A stretch of 64,000 nt of DNA, taken from NCBI RefSeq assembly GCF_033115175.1, contig NC_084828.1, positions 36,020,388-36,084,387 on the forward strand, given 5' to 3'. Made by a program: the position numbers and the translations under genes. The notes beneath the pieces are model-generated. The model was not told the DNA's origin. It was given only the letters and a program-made list of their open reading frames with translations, and ran no database searches. The stretch is from Lepus europaeus. Its lineage: Eukaryota > Chordata > Mammalia > Lagomorpha > Leporidae. Shown piece by piece: positions 23,308-35,365 of this stretch; position 1 is the first letter of the stretch, and every line of letters begins with the position of its first letter.

Positions 23308-23650
23308 TATTTCTTGCAATCTTGGGATTGCGGAATCAAGAAAGACTGCCTCAAACATAGCTTTTTCAAATGCCTGAATGTCCATTCCTCTTTTGAGATG
23401 TGACTTACTAAGCAATCTGAATGCTCAGATCACTTTTCACCAGAAAAATTTGAGGTTTGGGTACCACCAGAACAGGCCTGTACCTTCTGACAGCATTACT
23501 GTTTCTAGAAGCATCTGAACCCTCAGAGATCCTGAAAGAAGTCTGTAATGAGTACAACCAGAGTATGGGCAGATGGAAACCTGGAAAGACAGATAATCCA
23601 GGGGAGTGGGAGAGGATTGCACTAGAGGCTGTCCCATATATAGGACACTG
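23308..23650 (+). pseudogene. ERV protease 3' end and possible pol start
   Basis: After the SINE, ATGCCTGAATGTCCATTCCT and the next 60 bases encode the C-terminal part of a gammaretroviral-type protease, broken by stops. The following 64-codon open frame (23457-23651) is probably the decayed start of pol, but I cannot match it. Reverse transcriptase motifs are absent, so the rest of the provirus is deleted or unrecognisable. Confidence 0.6.
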
Positions 23651-24125
23651 ATAAAGACAAGTTGGGCAATCAATATACCACGTAAGCTAACATTGAAATA
23701 AATGTTATGGCATTGAAATACTCACAGGACTGAAAACTTGGGACTTAATGGGTTAGGTGTGATGAGAGATTTTTTAGTGCATGTGGATGAGCACAGGAAA
23801 GCAAACATGCCCTGAGTCCAAGTTCTACTGCCTTCCAGGTGGATGTGAGATTTTTAGTCTCCTCTCTGTTTTGACTTTGATTTTTTCTTGTTAGTGAAAG
23901 TGCAGTAGGAAGATTGAAGACAATTGTGTTCCTGAACTGGTCTTTAGGTGAATAAGAGAATTTTTTGGGGCTAACTCCTTCTATTCTGTGGGAGAGAAAG
24001 AGGATCAGAAGTAAGGAGGAATTGGGGAGAGAGAACATGAGGCGTTTTCAACATTCGAAGCACTATAGAGTATCATTTTCTAAGCACAAATGTTAACAAG
24101 AGAAAAACACAACAAATTTATTAAA
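23651..24125. other. Unassigned stretch between ERV remnants
   Basis: No motif recognised, apart from a short TGTTAACAAGAGAAAAACAC segment near 24090 related to the repeat pair at 11386 and 11890. Confidence 0.35.
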
Positions 24126-24129
24126 TCAA

Positions 24130-24640
24130 AGTGATGTTGTTGTATGCAGGAATACAGGATCAAGTTAATCAGGTTTGTGAGCTGGAAGGCCTTCACCATG
24201 GCCTTTTGACCTCGTGCCCCTACCTGGCCACACCTGTGTGCCCACAGGTCAATCAGGTTAATTGACCACGCCCCTTTGGAAATGAATTAAAGGCTTGGGA
24301 CATGGTTTGCCTAGCTGTTTTTGGCCCTTGTGGCCTTTTGTGTCTTTCACGATTGCAGGCTCTTGGTGTGCCTTCGGGCACGTGGCCTTCGGGCCACCTG
24401 CTCTATGTTTCCTGGCCCACATGTTCCTTCACATGGCTAGTTCCTGGTACTCGGTATGAATCCAGATTTCTCTCTCTTTTAGATAGGGCCCTCGGTCTCC
24501 TATGCATTTCTCTCACTGAATAAAAAGCTTAAAAACTTATCATGCTGCCTCAGTCATTTATGCCAGTAAATATTATATGCCAGAGTCAATATTCTTCTCT
24601 GAATATTAGGCAAGAACCCACAAGGCTTATTAATATCACA
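24130..24640 (+). mobile_element. LTR-like block with poly(A) signal
   Basis: A GC-rich promoter-like part (CCACGCCCCTTTGGAAATGA, then ATTAAAGG at about 24286) is followed by a segment with two hairpins and an AATAAAAAGC at about 24519. This TATA-like to poly(A) spacing is typical of the U3-R-U5 order of an LTR. The ends and class are unresolved. It is not the same LTR family as 20180-20672. Confidence 0.5.
24368..24397 (+). other. Two abutting UUCG-tetraloop hairpins
   Basis: GTGCC-TTCG-GGCAC (24368-24381) is followed without a spacer by GTGGCC-TTCG-GGCCAC (24382-24397). Both stems are perfect and both loops are the extra-stable cUUCGg type. They lie in the presumed transcribed R part of the LTR-like block. 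Confidence 0.85.
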
Positions 24641-25173
24641 AATCTATTAATAGGCACCCAGTAATATAATTGGCAGCCCATGCTTCCATGTCATATGGCA
24701 CTCCCAGATGGGACTTTTAAGGTGTCTGTCTCCGATAACAGTATGTGATAGGAAACCTTCAAGAATAAAGACCAAAGAAAATTTTCTATTTGCATGCTTA
24801 GTTAGGATGCAGAAATGTGTGATGAATAAAAAAATTCTATCTAGTGGTAATAGACTAAGAAAACCAAGCAAGGTCTGTCCATTCAGATTGGTTTGGCCTC
24901 TCCTAGGAGCATTCCTTTCTTCCAGATATGCAGCAAGATCTCTCTGGAATGAGGGGCTTCAAGGGAAAAGGGAGAGAGTGCTCTTTTTAAGTTTTATGGC
25001 TTCTCTGAAGGTCAGGGGTTGTAGTATCTATTACCTGTTTTGTGGAACATGAATTTTTGTTTCTTTGACTTGCTCTAGGGGAAACAAAGGGTTTAAGGAT
25101 AAGAGATAAGGAAAAAGCCAGAGGAAGCTTGCTTGAGAACCTTTGATGTCCTTCAGCTTAAAGTACTAGCAAA
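24641..25173. other. Intergenic stretch, nothing recognised
   Basis: Overlapping chance frames on both strands, none resembling a known protein. Confidence 0.4.
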
Positions 25174-25497
25174 GGGGCTGGTGTTGTGGACCAGCGGGTT
25201 TAGCAGCTGCTTCGGACACCTGCATCCCATATCAGAGTGCTGGTTGGAGTCCTGGCTCCTCCCCTCCCAATCTATCTCCCTGGTAATAAGCCTTGGAAAC
25301 AGCTGATGATGGCGCAAGCATTTGAGTTCCTGCCACCCCTGTGGGAGACCCAGATGGAGTTCTGAGCTCCGGGCTTCAGCCTGACCTGGGCCCTGGCTAC
25401 AATGTTCATTTGGGACATGAACCAGCAGATGAAAGTGCCTCCCTCTCCTTCTGCCTCCTTCTCATTCATTGTCTTCTAAATTTATTTATAAATAATA
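25174..25497 (+). mobile_element. C-type SINE
   Basis: GGGGCTGGTGTTGTGGACCA head, body, and a tail ending AAATTTATTTATAAATAATA. A younger SINE has landed at its tail end. Confidence 0.9.
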
Positions 25498-25506
25498 AAT
25501 CATATA

Positions 25507-25834
25507 TTTTTTTTTTGACAGGCAGAGTGGACAGTGAGAGAGAGAGAAAGGTCTTCCTTTTGCCGTTGGTTCACCCTCCAATGGCCGCCGCGGTAGCGCG
25601 CTGCGGCCGGCGCACCGCACTGTTCCGATGGCAGGAGCCAGGTGCTTATCCTGGTCTCTCATGGGGTGCAGAGCCCAAACACTTGGGCTATCCTCCACTG
25701 CACTCCCTGGCCACAGCAGAGAGCTGGCCTGGAAGAGGGGCAACCGGGACAGGATCGGTGCCCCGACCGGGACTAGAACCCGGTGTGCCGGCGCCGCAAG
25801 GCGGAGGATTAGCCTAGTGAGCCGCGGCGCCGGC
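25507..25834 (-). mobile_element. Young C-type SINE
   Basis: Plus strand shows T-run, GACAGGCAGAGTGGACAGTG, the GGTAGCGCGCTGCGGCC variant block and a GCCGCGGCGCCGG end. Target duplication AAATCATAT (25498-25506 and 25835-25843). The same variant block occurs in the copy at 56617-56960. Confidence 0.95.
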
Positions 25835-25843
25835 AAATCATAT

Positions 25844-27564
25844 TTTTTTTTAAAAATAAATAACTCAAAAAACCAAGGTGCCATACTCTGGGACACTGTG
25901 ATCTGAACCCTGGCATTCCCATATACTTACTTTCTCATGATTTGCAACCCCTACTGACTCAGGGTCCTTTACTTTTGTTTTATTATTTTTCTATTGCTGA
26001 ATTATTTTTTGTGAAAGATACTACATAAGCTGGAGTTCTAAGCTGCCTCTAAGAATTATCACATCACTTCCTGGGTATCTCTCATGTATATATGAAATAT
26101 ACTCTTACATGTTAATAACTTTGCACATGTTTTTCTCTTATTACTCCATTTAATGTTTCAAGGGTCACAGTGAGCCCCGCCAAGGAGTAGAAGGAAAATT
26201 ATTTTTTGTTCCCCACAAAGGCCATAGAAGCAAATTGATACATTTTTGTGATTCATTACAAGAACTGGGGCTTTTACTCTGAATGAATTGGGACATTATT
26301 GACAGTTTTGAGCCGTAATAGATTTGACTTACCTTTCAGCATGCTTACGCTGGCTGCTGGGTCAAGAATAGGCTGAGTGGAAGGCAGAGATCAAAGTGGG
26401 GGAGAACAATTAGGAAGCAATCACAGGTGAGAACAAAAGTGGTTGGATCTGGGTAACAACACAGAAGAAATACAGAGGTCAGTGCCTGGAAACATTTTAA
26501 GACAAAGAATTTACCAACAGATTGTATGTGATTATATCTGAGAAAGAGAGATTACAGATTAACTGTGTCAGTTTCCATTCACAGATGAAGTAAGACAAAG
26601 ACTGAGAATTTACCATTGTGTTTTGCTCATGGAAGTCATTGGTGAGGAAGGTAAGGGCTATTTCAGATGGTGGAGATAAATGAAGATATTATTGCATCTT
26701 TTTCAACTTGTATTACTATAGAAAATGATTATTATAAAGAGGCACTGAGAGAACAAATGCTGTATGAAGAAGTTGTATGGAAGGGGGTGGTTCCCAGAGG
26801 GCAAGTCAAAGGATTGCTGTTAAAATGGGAGTAGGGAGAATTCATCTGTTTTAACAGAACTGGATGTAGAGGGAGTGATTACTAATACAAGGTTATTGGT
26901 AGCTGATAGAAGATGTGGGAAAAATTCTCTTCCCTTTTCATTTTCTCTACTGAAATTAAAGCACGATTCATTAGCTGAAATGTTGGTCTCAGCCTTGACA
27001 GTGGAGGGGTGGGGCAGGAATTGGAGATTTGGAAAATGACAGTCAAAAGTGAGGACAAAGGAAATATGGTAGGATTTTTAAGAGTAATCATGACAGGTAA
27101 TGAAATCTTAGTGCATAATGAGAGAAGGAAGTATGTGCATGGGTGAGGGTCCATTTGAGGGGGTTTTACTAACTTATTGGAGGGAGCCGAGACTGAATCT
27201 CTGTTCTTTTCCACCCAGACAGTATAGGGACTGCTGAATAGTTGCCCTTCCCTTTCTTAAATCTGTTCGGAAGAGTCATAGCATTTTGTAAGCTGCACAT
27301 AAAAAGACTTTCTAATCCTTTACTAGGACAATGGGTGTCTACTTAGTCTACATTGGCACAATTAAGATTCCCCCTCCAGTGGCCAGTCCCAGAATAAAAT
27401 TTTTGCCTTAAATCATTTCTTTTTGTTGCTGAGTTACAGTTATTGTCTTTCCCCACCAGTTTTATACAAAGCTTCATGTAGGCACTGTGACCAAAATACA
27501 ATCGTCTCTGCTGTCAAGCAGCTTTGCTGAGGTGCAAAAGAAAAGGAATACCCAGTGCAGACAT
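25844..27564. other. Intergenic stretch of 1.7 kb, nothing recognised
   Basis: Purine-rich and AT-rich unique sequence. The 110-codon minus-strand frame at 26882-27214 has low-complexity composition and no family resemblance. Confidence 0.42.
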
Positions 27565-27850
27565 TGGACTAGAGGTGAAGATGTTGCTTAGGATGCTGGC
27601 ATCCCATAGCAGAGCAACTAAGTTTGAGTTCTGGCACCTCTCCCAACTCCGGTTTCTTGCTAATGCATACTCTGGGAGGTGGCAGTGATGAGGCAAGTAA
27701 TTAAGTCCCTGCCAGTCATGTAGGAGACCCAGAGAGTGTTCTTGCTTGGTCTAGGTCTGTCATGGGCATTTGGGGAGTGAACCAGCAAATGAGATATCTC
27801 TCTGACTCTATCTGCCCCTCAAATGAATGAATAAATAAAAAATCTTTAAA
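27565..27850 (+). mobile_element. C-type SINE, older copy
   Basis: GGATGCTGGCATCCCATAGC, CATTTGGGGAGTGAACCAGC and an AATGAATAAATAAAAAATC tail. Confidence 0.85.
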
Positions 27851-27990
27851 GGTCTTTAAAAAATCAAAATGAGGAAAATCCTAAAATGATCATCTGTATG
27901 GGGGAAAAAAAAAACTTGACGCAGAAGGAGATAGGGTTTGCTAGGTGAAAGTATACACAGAGGATGCTATTTAAAAAAAATAACTAAAGT

Positions 27991-28263
27991 AAAGGGCCAC
28001 TGCTTAGGTCATCTGCTTCCCACAACAGAGTCAGAGTTTAAATCTTGGCTCTACTCTCAATTCAGTCTTCTTGCTAATGTGCAACCTGGGAGGCAGACGA
28101 TGGCTCAAATATTGGAGCCCTGCCACTCATGTGGGAGATTTAGATTTAGTTTGACTTCCACCAGCCCTGGCTGCTGTGGTTATTTGGAAAGTGAACCAGT
28201 GGATAGAAGATGTGTGTGTGTGTGTGTGTGTTTGCCTTTCCAATAAATGAAATTAATTAAAAA
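27991..28263 (+). mobile_element. C-type SINE, head eroded, with (GT)n
   Basis: GGGCCACTGCTTAGGTCATC head remnant, body CTGCTGTGGTTATTTGGAAA, a GT array (28211-28231) where other copies have CT, and a CCAATAAATGAAATTAATTA tail. Confidence 0.82.
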
Positions 28264-29686
28264 GAAGAGTTGAAGAAAGGAAGTGAGTCATAGTGGTAGC
28301 TAGGGCTATCTCCTATGAATTTCAGGGATTCTCAAATGCAATATCCACAGATGTGGCTTACCTGATTTATTGTTGGAGCAGCAAAGAGGTCATAAAACAG
28401 GAGAGCAAATATAGGTGATAAAGTAAGAGGGAGTTAATTGGGATGAGGTCTTATGCTGGTTGGCCTTTTGAGTGAGACAGAAAGCCAAGGAAGTTTTGAA
28501 AGAGAGGAATGATGATCAAAATACACTTAGAAGAATTATTCTGGCTGTCGTACTGAGAACTCATTAACTTTATAAACATTGCAAATATTTTTGTGAACCA
28601 AAATAACTCTAGACAAAGGTCTAACGACAAAGGAAAATAAGCCTCTAGAGATTATGGAAAGTGAGGACTGGAGATGTTGGTTCAACCACTGAAGTTTCTT
28701 GGGAATGACCTGTTTTTATGTCAACATGTTACTAGTTCTGGGAGCTTTATGGAATCAATCTAGAAAATGATTGATTTCTTTGAAACTGAATCTGAGAAGG
28801 TACTGTGTTTTGGATAGATTCCTAGAGGGGCAGTAAGTAACACCTGGTCTTCATAAACAACTATGCCAGACTAGTTACAGCACTGACACCCATGCCAAAA
28901 GTGAATGGTGACATTAAACTCTTCAGTCCCCTGTTCTCTCTCTCTCCCTTGGAATTTCATGCCTCAGTAAATCTTGTTTGGACTAAGAAATCACTAGTAA
29001 CTCTTAAGATGGAAAGACTAGAAATCTAACACCTGCAAGCAGATGAGGTCTTGGAGAAATTAACTGAGGGAGATATTGAAATATGTATCCTTTTGAAATT
29101 GGTAATGCAGTAAATTCAGCTGATACACTATGAAGAATCTCATGCAGCCATAAAATTCTGCTTTTGTATATAAAGCAATCATAAAAGAATATAAAATGTA
29201 AATTACAAATAAAGGCAGAGTGTAACTATAAAGTTTGTTAAGTGAAATCTATAGTGACACATATTATGTGATCCTAGCCTAGTTGCATGTACCCGGGCAG
29301 CCTGTTTAACTTAGCTGGGCCTCCATTGTCTCATGTGCAAACTAGTATATTTAAGGTATGGGGAAGAGCACATATTAAAATATGGTTGAAAATATATTGT
29401 AGACTGCAGCTCTGTACATACTGTGAAGAAGCAGGAAAATACAAATTTTAATCATTTTTCCTATGAAGCTTTTATTCCTGCTAGGAGGAATTGAAAATTA
29501 ATACTTTCTATTTTTGTTTTTACTCATTTTTTCTTGACATAATAAAGTTACAAATGAAGAATAAACCAAAAGATTAAAGGTAGAAAGAGAGAACGAGAGC
29601 AAATACTTGATTGTTATGATCTAAGTGAATGATTTTGGTCCTGGCTATTAGCCAGTGTTGTTGGCTGAACTTGTGAATTTCTGTCA
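28264..29686. other. Intergenic stretch with a probable MIR fragment
   Basis: Mostly unique sequence. At about 29285-29385, ACTTAGCTGGGCCTCCATTG and the following CTCATGTGCAAA match the central part of the old mammalian MIR SINE on the plus strand. Confidence 0.45.
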
Positions 29687-29699
29687 AAAACACCTGTGA

Positions 29700-30040
29700 G
29701 GCTGGTGCTGTGGTGTAGCAGCTAAGGCCGCCGCCTGCATTGTCAGCATCTCATATGATATGGGCACTGTTTTGAGTTCTGGCTACACCACTTCTGATTC
29801 AGTTCCTTGTTAATGCACCTAGGAAAGCAGAGGAAGATGACACAAGGATATAGACCCCTGCACACAAGGAGAGACCTGGAAGAAGCTCCTGGCTTCGGAT
29901 TGGCCCAGCTCTAGCCATGGCAGGCATTTGGGGAGTGAACCAGTAAATCAATCTCTCTCTCTTTCTCTCTCTCTCTCCCCCCCCGCTCCATCCCTCCCCA
30001 TAACTGCCTTTCAAATAAATAAATAAATTAAAAAAAAAAA
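29700..30040 (+). mobile_element. C-type SINE
   Basis: GCTGGTGCTGTGGTGTAGCA head, full body, CAAATAAATAAATAAATTA and poly(A). Near-perfect target duplication AAAACACCTGTGAG (29687-29700) against AAAACACTTGTAG (30052-30064). Confidence 0.92.
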
Positions 30041-30064
30041 TCCCCAAAATCAAAACACTTGTAG

Positions 30065-30548
30065 CTTCTTTGCACATACAATCAAGGGAAAGGGGTATTA
30101 CATTTCTGGCTTAGAAAGTAAAACCTGAGCAATAGTGACTTGATGTGTGTATTGGGGGCAGCAGATTTCTTACAGTTGGACAATAGATGTCATGAAAGGT
30201 GACACTAGGCATAGAATACAAACATTTTGTTTATCATCATTGTTTCAAAAATCACTATCCTCCACTCTCATTACATATATTGTTGCTTAAATGCCTGCAA
30301 TGCCCTTTATTTTCAGATCTTGCTTCTTTCTGCTTATGGATTCTCTATTCACTGGAGACATTTAGGTAATTCTGGTTATTGCTGCATAACAAACCACCCT
30401 AAAGATAATAGTATAAAGTATCATTCATGAGTTTCATTCTCCTAGATTCTATGGGTCTGGAGCGGAAGGCACAAACAGTGTGGTTTGTTTTGGGACATCT
30501 TCGTAACTGCTCATGAAGTCTCATGACCCTGCTTGAAAGTTCAAGGAT
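30065..30548. other. Intergenic stretch with old-repeat relic
   Basis: GGTTATTGCTGCATAACAAA and CCACCCTAAA near 30376 belong to a common old mammalian interspersed repeat whose name I cannot give. Nothing else is recognised. Confidence 0.4.
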
Positions 30549-30850
30549 GGGAGTGGGTGCTGTGGAGGAGTAAGTTAAGCCGTGCTTGGAATGACTGCAT
30601 CCCATATCCGAGGGGCTTGCTCAGATCCCAGCTATACTCTTTCTAATCCAGCTTCCTGCTATGCATACCTAGGTGGCAGCAAATGATGACTCAAGTACTT
30701 GGGTCCCTAAAATCCATATGGGATACCCAAAAGGAGATCCAGGTTCCTGGCTTCAGCCTGGCCCTCCCCTGCTTTTGTGGACAGAGGATGGAAAATTCTC
30801 TCTCCCCTCTCTCCCTACCTTTCAAATACATAAATATTAATTGAAAATTA
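30549..30850 (+). mobile_element. C-type SINE, older copy
   Basis: GAGTGGGTGCTGTGGAGGAG head, GCATCCCATATCCGAGGGGC, and a TTTCAAATACATAAATATTA tail. Confidence 0.85.
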
Positions 30851-31985
30851 AAAACCACTACATAAGCTGTGTATAAACAACTACATTTGTGAGTATAAAT
30901 GGATGTGTGTGTTGTTCATTATTGGGTGCTTTCACAGTCTCTATTCTCTTCAAAAAAAATAGAGCACATACTTCATGGGTAACAGATCCATACACTACCG
31001 TGGAAGACTTCACGTGTCTTAGCAAACCCAGGCGTAAGCAGATAGCACGTGCTATTTCTCTGGACAACCACCCAGATAACTGAAATAGGTTTACAGGTTT
31101 TTGAATAGTTATCTAACTTTTGTCTCCTTGCCTCTGAATTTTATCATGTGTGGCTTGAGAATGTCTATTAGGACCATCTTGGTAACACCTTGGGAAGTAA
31201 AGCAATATGTGGAGCCAAGGGCAGCAAAGCAATTCCAGGACAACAGAGTCAGGGCCTTGACTGATCCATGTTCACACAAGGCCTTTTTGTTGTACTTTTC
31301 AATACCATTACACCATGAATTTATTTTATTGCTTAGCCTCATTGAGTTGAATTTTATGTATTTTACATCTGTATCCTATGTTCTAAAACCTTATTACTAA
31401 TACTCTTGTTTATATAAATGCTAAGTTAATTATAAAACAATTTACTCCCTAGGTGCTCTTAATGTATTTTACCAGTTCATTCTTTTATGATGCTATTGGT
31501 GAATTCATTAGGTTTGTGTGATACTAAAAATGTTTTAGTTGAAGAATGATGGGAACTGACCAATAAAAACAAGCAAATAATCCAAGTCATGTTTCTCAAC
31601 ATTATTTATAATTATGCTTTTTTTGATTCCTTTAAATCTACTTTAATTTTTAAATGTACTCTACATTTTATTTCTTTAAGTAAAAGGGAACACAGTCTTG
31701 AGACACCAGGCTTTATATGTCAGAAATAAATTGACGACTTCCTTTTCAGCTTTCCTGTCCCAAGCAAGTCTTCAATTCATGTTTAGAGTTTCCACAAGCT
31801 CCTTTAACGCTCTGTAAATGCATGCATTGCATTATTCACACTGTTGTGTACGTGTTATCTGCTTCTCAGTACGTGTGAGCACTTCCAGAGCTTGTCCCTT
31901 TTCCTAGTGTTTGGTAGATGCCTGGTAGATTGCTGAATGAATGGATGAATTCCTAGCTGGACATTAGAGTAAAGGGAGTGAATAA
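30851..31985. other. Intergenic stretch, nothing recognised
   Basis: AT-rich. Opposite-strand chance frames at 30858-31400 show no family signature. Confidence 0.42.
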
Positions 31986-32294
31986 GGGGCTGGCGCTGTG
32001 GCGCAGCAGGTTAACACCCTGGCCTAAAGCACCAGCAACCTATATGGGTGCTGGTTCTAGTCCTGGCTGCTCCACTTCTAATCCAGCTCTCTGCTAAGGT
32101 GGGAAAGCAGTAGAAGATGGCCCAAGTCCTTGGGCCCCTGCACCTGCATGGGAGACCCGGAAAAAGCTCCTGGTTCCTGGCTTCTGGCTTCGGATCAGCA
32201 CAGCTCCGGCCATCGCAGCCAATTGGGGAGTGAACCATCAGATGGAAGACCTCTCTCTCTCTCTGCCTCTCCAAAAATAAATAAATAAATAAAT
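31986..32294 (+). mobile_element. C-type SINE, well preserved
   Basis: GGGGCTGGCGCTGTGGCGCA head with intact tRNA-like boxes, and an (AAAT)n tail. Confidence 0.94.
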
Positions 32295-32727
32295 GTGATG
32301 AGCAACTTAACTAAATATTTTTGTTTTTCTTTTTGGAGCTGACCACTTGTTTAGGATAGTCTGATAGTTTGGATACTATAAAGTAGGATAAGAAAGATTG
32401 TTCAAAATGATTAATTCTGCACACTTGAACCATGTGAGACTTAACAATTGTTGATATTAAAGAATTGAGAAGTTTTATTAGCATCTGAATATATTCTAAT
32501 CATATTCATAGGCAGATAATTATTCTAAGCAATTTATTATTTTTCTTGACTTATTTTTCCCCAAAGTGTCTCTAATACCCAAGTGGTAAACTATTATTAC
32601 AAATATGTTAGCTCACTTTGAAAAGGCAGATGGAAAAAAATATTTTGCTTTTCCATAGAGAGGCATAAGAAGGAGCTATGGAATTGCTGGTTTATGCAAC
32701 ATACTTAAAAATATATATATAAACTTT

Positions 32728-33055
32728 GGGCCGGCGCTATGGCGCAATGGGTTAAAGCCCTAGCCTGCAGCACCTGCATCCTATATGGGCGCCGATTCAA
32801 ATCCCAGCTACTCCTCTTCCTATCCAGCTCTCTGCTATGGCCAGGGAAAGCAGTAAAATATGGCCCAAGTTCTTGGACCTCTGCATGCATGTGGGAGACC
32901 CAGAAGAAGCTCCTGGCACCTGGCTTCAGATTAGCTCAGCTCTGGCTGTTGCAGTCATTTGGGGAGTGAACCAACTGAATGGAAGACCTCTCTCTCTCTC
33001 TCTGGCTCTACTTCTCTCTGTAACTCTGTCTTTCAAATAAATCTTTAAAAAAAAA
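32728..33055 (+). mobile_element. C-type SINE, well preserved
   Basis: GGGCCGGCGCTATGGCGCAA head, CATCCTATATGGGCGCCG, CT array, TTTCAAATAAATCTTTAAAA tail. Confidence 0.94.
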
Positions 33056-33226
33056 TCAACCAGTGTCTCAAGTTCTTTTGTGATAAAAATAAAGTTAAGT
33101 ATATTTGGAAGATTTAATCCTTTTAATTCTGATTAACTTCATATTGTGTATGTTAATGTGAGATCTCATATCTTGTACATGTATAAATGTGAAGTTGCAA
33201 TGCTTGGAAGTTATCATTTATAGTTT

Positions 33227-33560
33227 TTTTTTTTTTTTTTTTGACAGGCAGAGTGGACAGTGAGAGAGAGAGAGACAGAGAGAAAGGTCTTCCTTTTTGC
33301 CGTTGGTTCACTCTCCAATGGCCGCTGCGGCCGGTGCACCGCTCTGATCCGAAGCCAGGAGCCAGGTACTTATCCTGGTCTCCCATAGGGTACAGGGCCC
33401 AAGGACTTTGGGCCATCCTCCACTGCACTCCCGGGCCACAGCAGAGAGCTGGCCTGGAAGAGGGGCAACCGGGACAGGATCGGTGCCCCGACCGGGACTA
33501 GAACCCAGTGTGCCGGCGCCGCAAGGCGGAGGATTAGCCTAGTGAGCCGCGGCGCCGGCC
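33227..33560 (-). mobile_element. Young C-type SINE
   Basis: T-run, GACAGGCAGAGTGGACAGTG and a GCCGCGGCGCCGGCC end. Target duplication TATAGTTT (33219-33226 and 33561-33568). Confidence 0.95.
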
Positions 33561-33568
33561 TATAGTTT

Positions 33569-35058
33569 GTTTTTAAAAGTGGCCTGTAGCAGTCTATGTG
33601 ATATTTTAAGATTCAGATGCTAGCTAAAGATAATGTCAGTTTTAAATATTTGGCAATAGCTTCTTTAGTGGCATCCCTCCTCCCACTCCCAGAATGCTAT
33701 TTTTGCCTTCACATTTTAGTTATAATTCATTTCGGAATGAAATTAGATATTTGCTGTTCCTGGTTCCTAACAGTTTTAATTGCTGGACAGAACACTAGAC
33801 TTGAAGCAGGAAGCATATCCACACAATTTATATTTGAATATGAAGAGAATATTCTGAATTTCATCAATTTCCACCTGTCAAAACTTGGTTTCCTCATTTG
33901 TCAAAAGAGATTAAGACTAGACATTCCACACAAATTTTGGCTAAAATTCAATCACATTATATACTAAAATCACAAAATACACAATAAATGACTCATTTTT
34001 CTTCAGTAATCTGCTAAATCATAATTTACTTCCTGTGGTATAACCCAGAATAGCTTTTTCCAAATGCCTTCCACTTCCCAAGCTTCATTAACATGTTGCA
34101 TATTTTTGTCTTCTAGGTTTGAGAACAAAACTTGTTTAAAGAATCATTAACTTTATTTACTGCGTTGACACACATAGACACACCCAAAAGAGTCACATTA
34201 GAGATGACTGATGTAGAAACACTGAAAAGAATAGGAAAGCAACATTCTAAATATATACCCTCCAAATTCCCTCATTGCAGAGAACGTAAGGCAGGCATTT
34301 CATACGTAAAAAAAAAAGCCTCAGATTTTCACTAAGTTGGCTAAAAAATATATCCCTTCCTATGTTTAGAGTTGCCCTAGCCTGGCAGCCATGGCAAATA
34401 CTTTTGCAGAGCCCCTGATCACTTGAACAATTGTCATCCAAAAGAAGACCTGTTAGCACCATTTGGCATTTGGCACCTGCTTTAATCCCATAAAAGAAAA
34501 AGGTCAGCAATTAAGAACAATCTAGTGGCTCCAGGAATTCTGAATTCTGAAACTCTGCAGGTATTTAAAACCCCACCTGCAGGGAGTCTGAACCCATACT
34601 GATCACTGTTCAGTACTTAGAATTGAGGTCCCTTCCTGCCCTGACCAGTCTTGGGCACCAGGTGAGGATTAAAACATTGTAAGGAAGGCACCCGCAAGTG
34701 CAGGTGATCCCTGAGTTACAAGGTACGGAAAGAAGTCCTACTTACTTGGTTGCTGTCGTCAACTCCAGAAGCTGAGCAGGATATGCAAATCCTTCTCTTG
34801 AGCTGGAGGCAATGAAAACTCTGTTATACCCAAACATGAAGCAATCAGTTTTTTCCCAAATGGGAAGAGAGTTTCTAAAAGCTTAAAGATTAAGTTTATA
34901 TGTAGGGTTAGTGGTTAACCTAAAAATTTTACTTTTTTGGTACATTTACTACTTCCGTTTTTAAAAAAAAACTTATAAAGAGAATCAATTTCATGTATTT
35001 CATAGATATAATTCTAAGATAATGATACTCCCTCCCTCCCTCAAAAACAAAAACTGCC
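33569..35058. other. Intergenic stretch, nothing firm
   Basis: AT-rich sequence. ACTTGGTTTCCTCATTTGTC near 33882 may be a MIR fragment. The frames at 33617-33967 and 34132-34335 show no known motif. Confidence 0.4.
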
Positions 35059-35365
35059 TAGGGCAAGCACTGTTGCACAATGGGTTTAGCCACCATTTGT
35101 AATGCCGTTTTCCCATATGGGCACCTGTGTGAGCCCCAAATACTCCACTTCTTATCCAGTTCTCTGCTGGATCAGGGAAAGCAGAGGAAGATGGCTCGAG
35201 TCCTTGTACCCCTGCACCCACGTGGGAGACCCAGCAGCAGCTCTGGGCTCCTGGTTTCATCCTGGCAAACCCCACCAATTGTGGCCATTTGGGGAGTGTG
35301 ACTCAGTGGTAGAAAGATATTTCTCTCTCTCAAATAAATAAAAATGTCTTTTTTAAAAAAAAAAA
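35059..35365 (+). mobile_element. C-type SINE
   Basis: GGGCAAGCACTGTTGCACAA head, TTTCCCATATGGGCACCTGT, and a CTCAAATAAATAAAAATGTC tail with poly(A). Confidence 0.88.

Noticed and set aside
24302..24523. Open frame across the hairpin region
   Set aside because: It lies within the R/U5-like part of an LTR; the hairpins explain the composition better than coding.
25341..25817. 158-codon open frame
   Set aside because: It is built from two adjacent SINEs in opposite orientation.
31986..32060. tRNA gene
   Set aside because: The A- and B-box-like sequence is the tRNA-derived head of a SINE; it does not fold as a complete cloverleaf and is repeated throughout the window.
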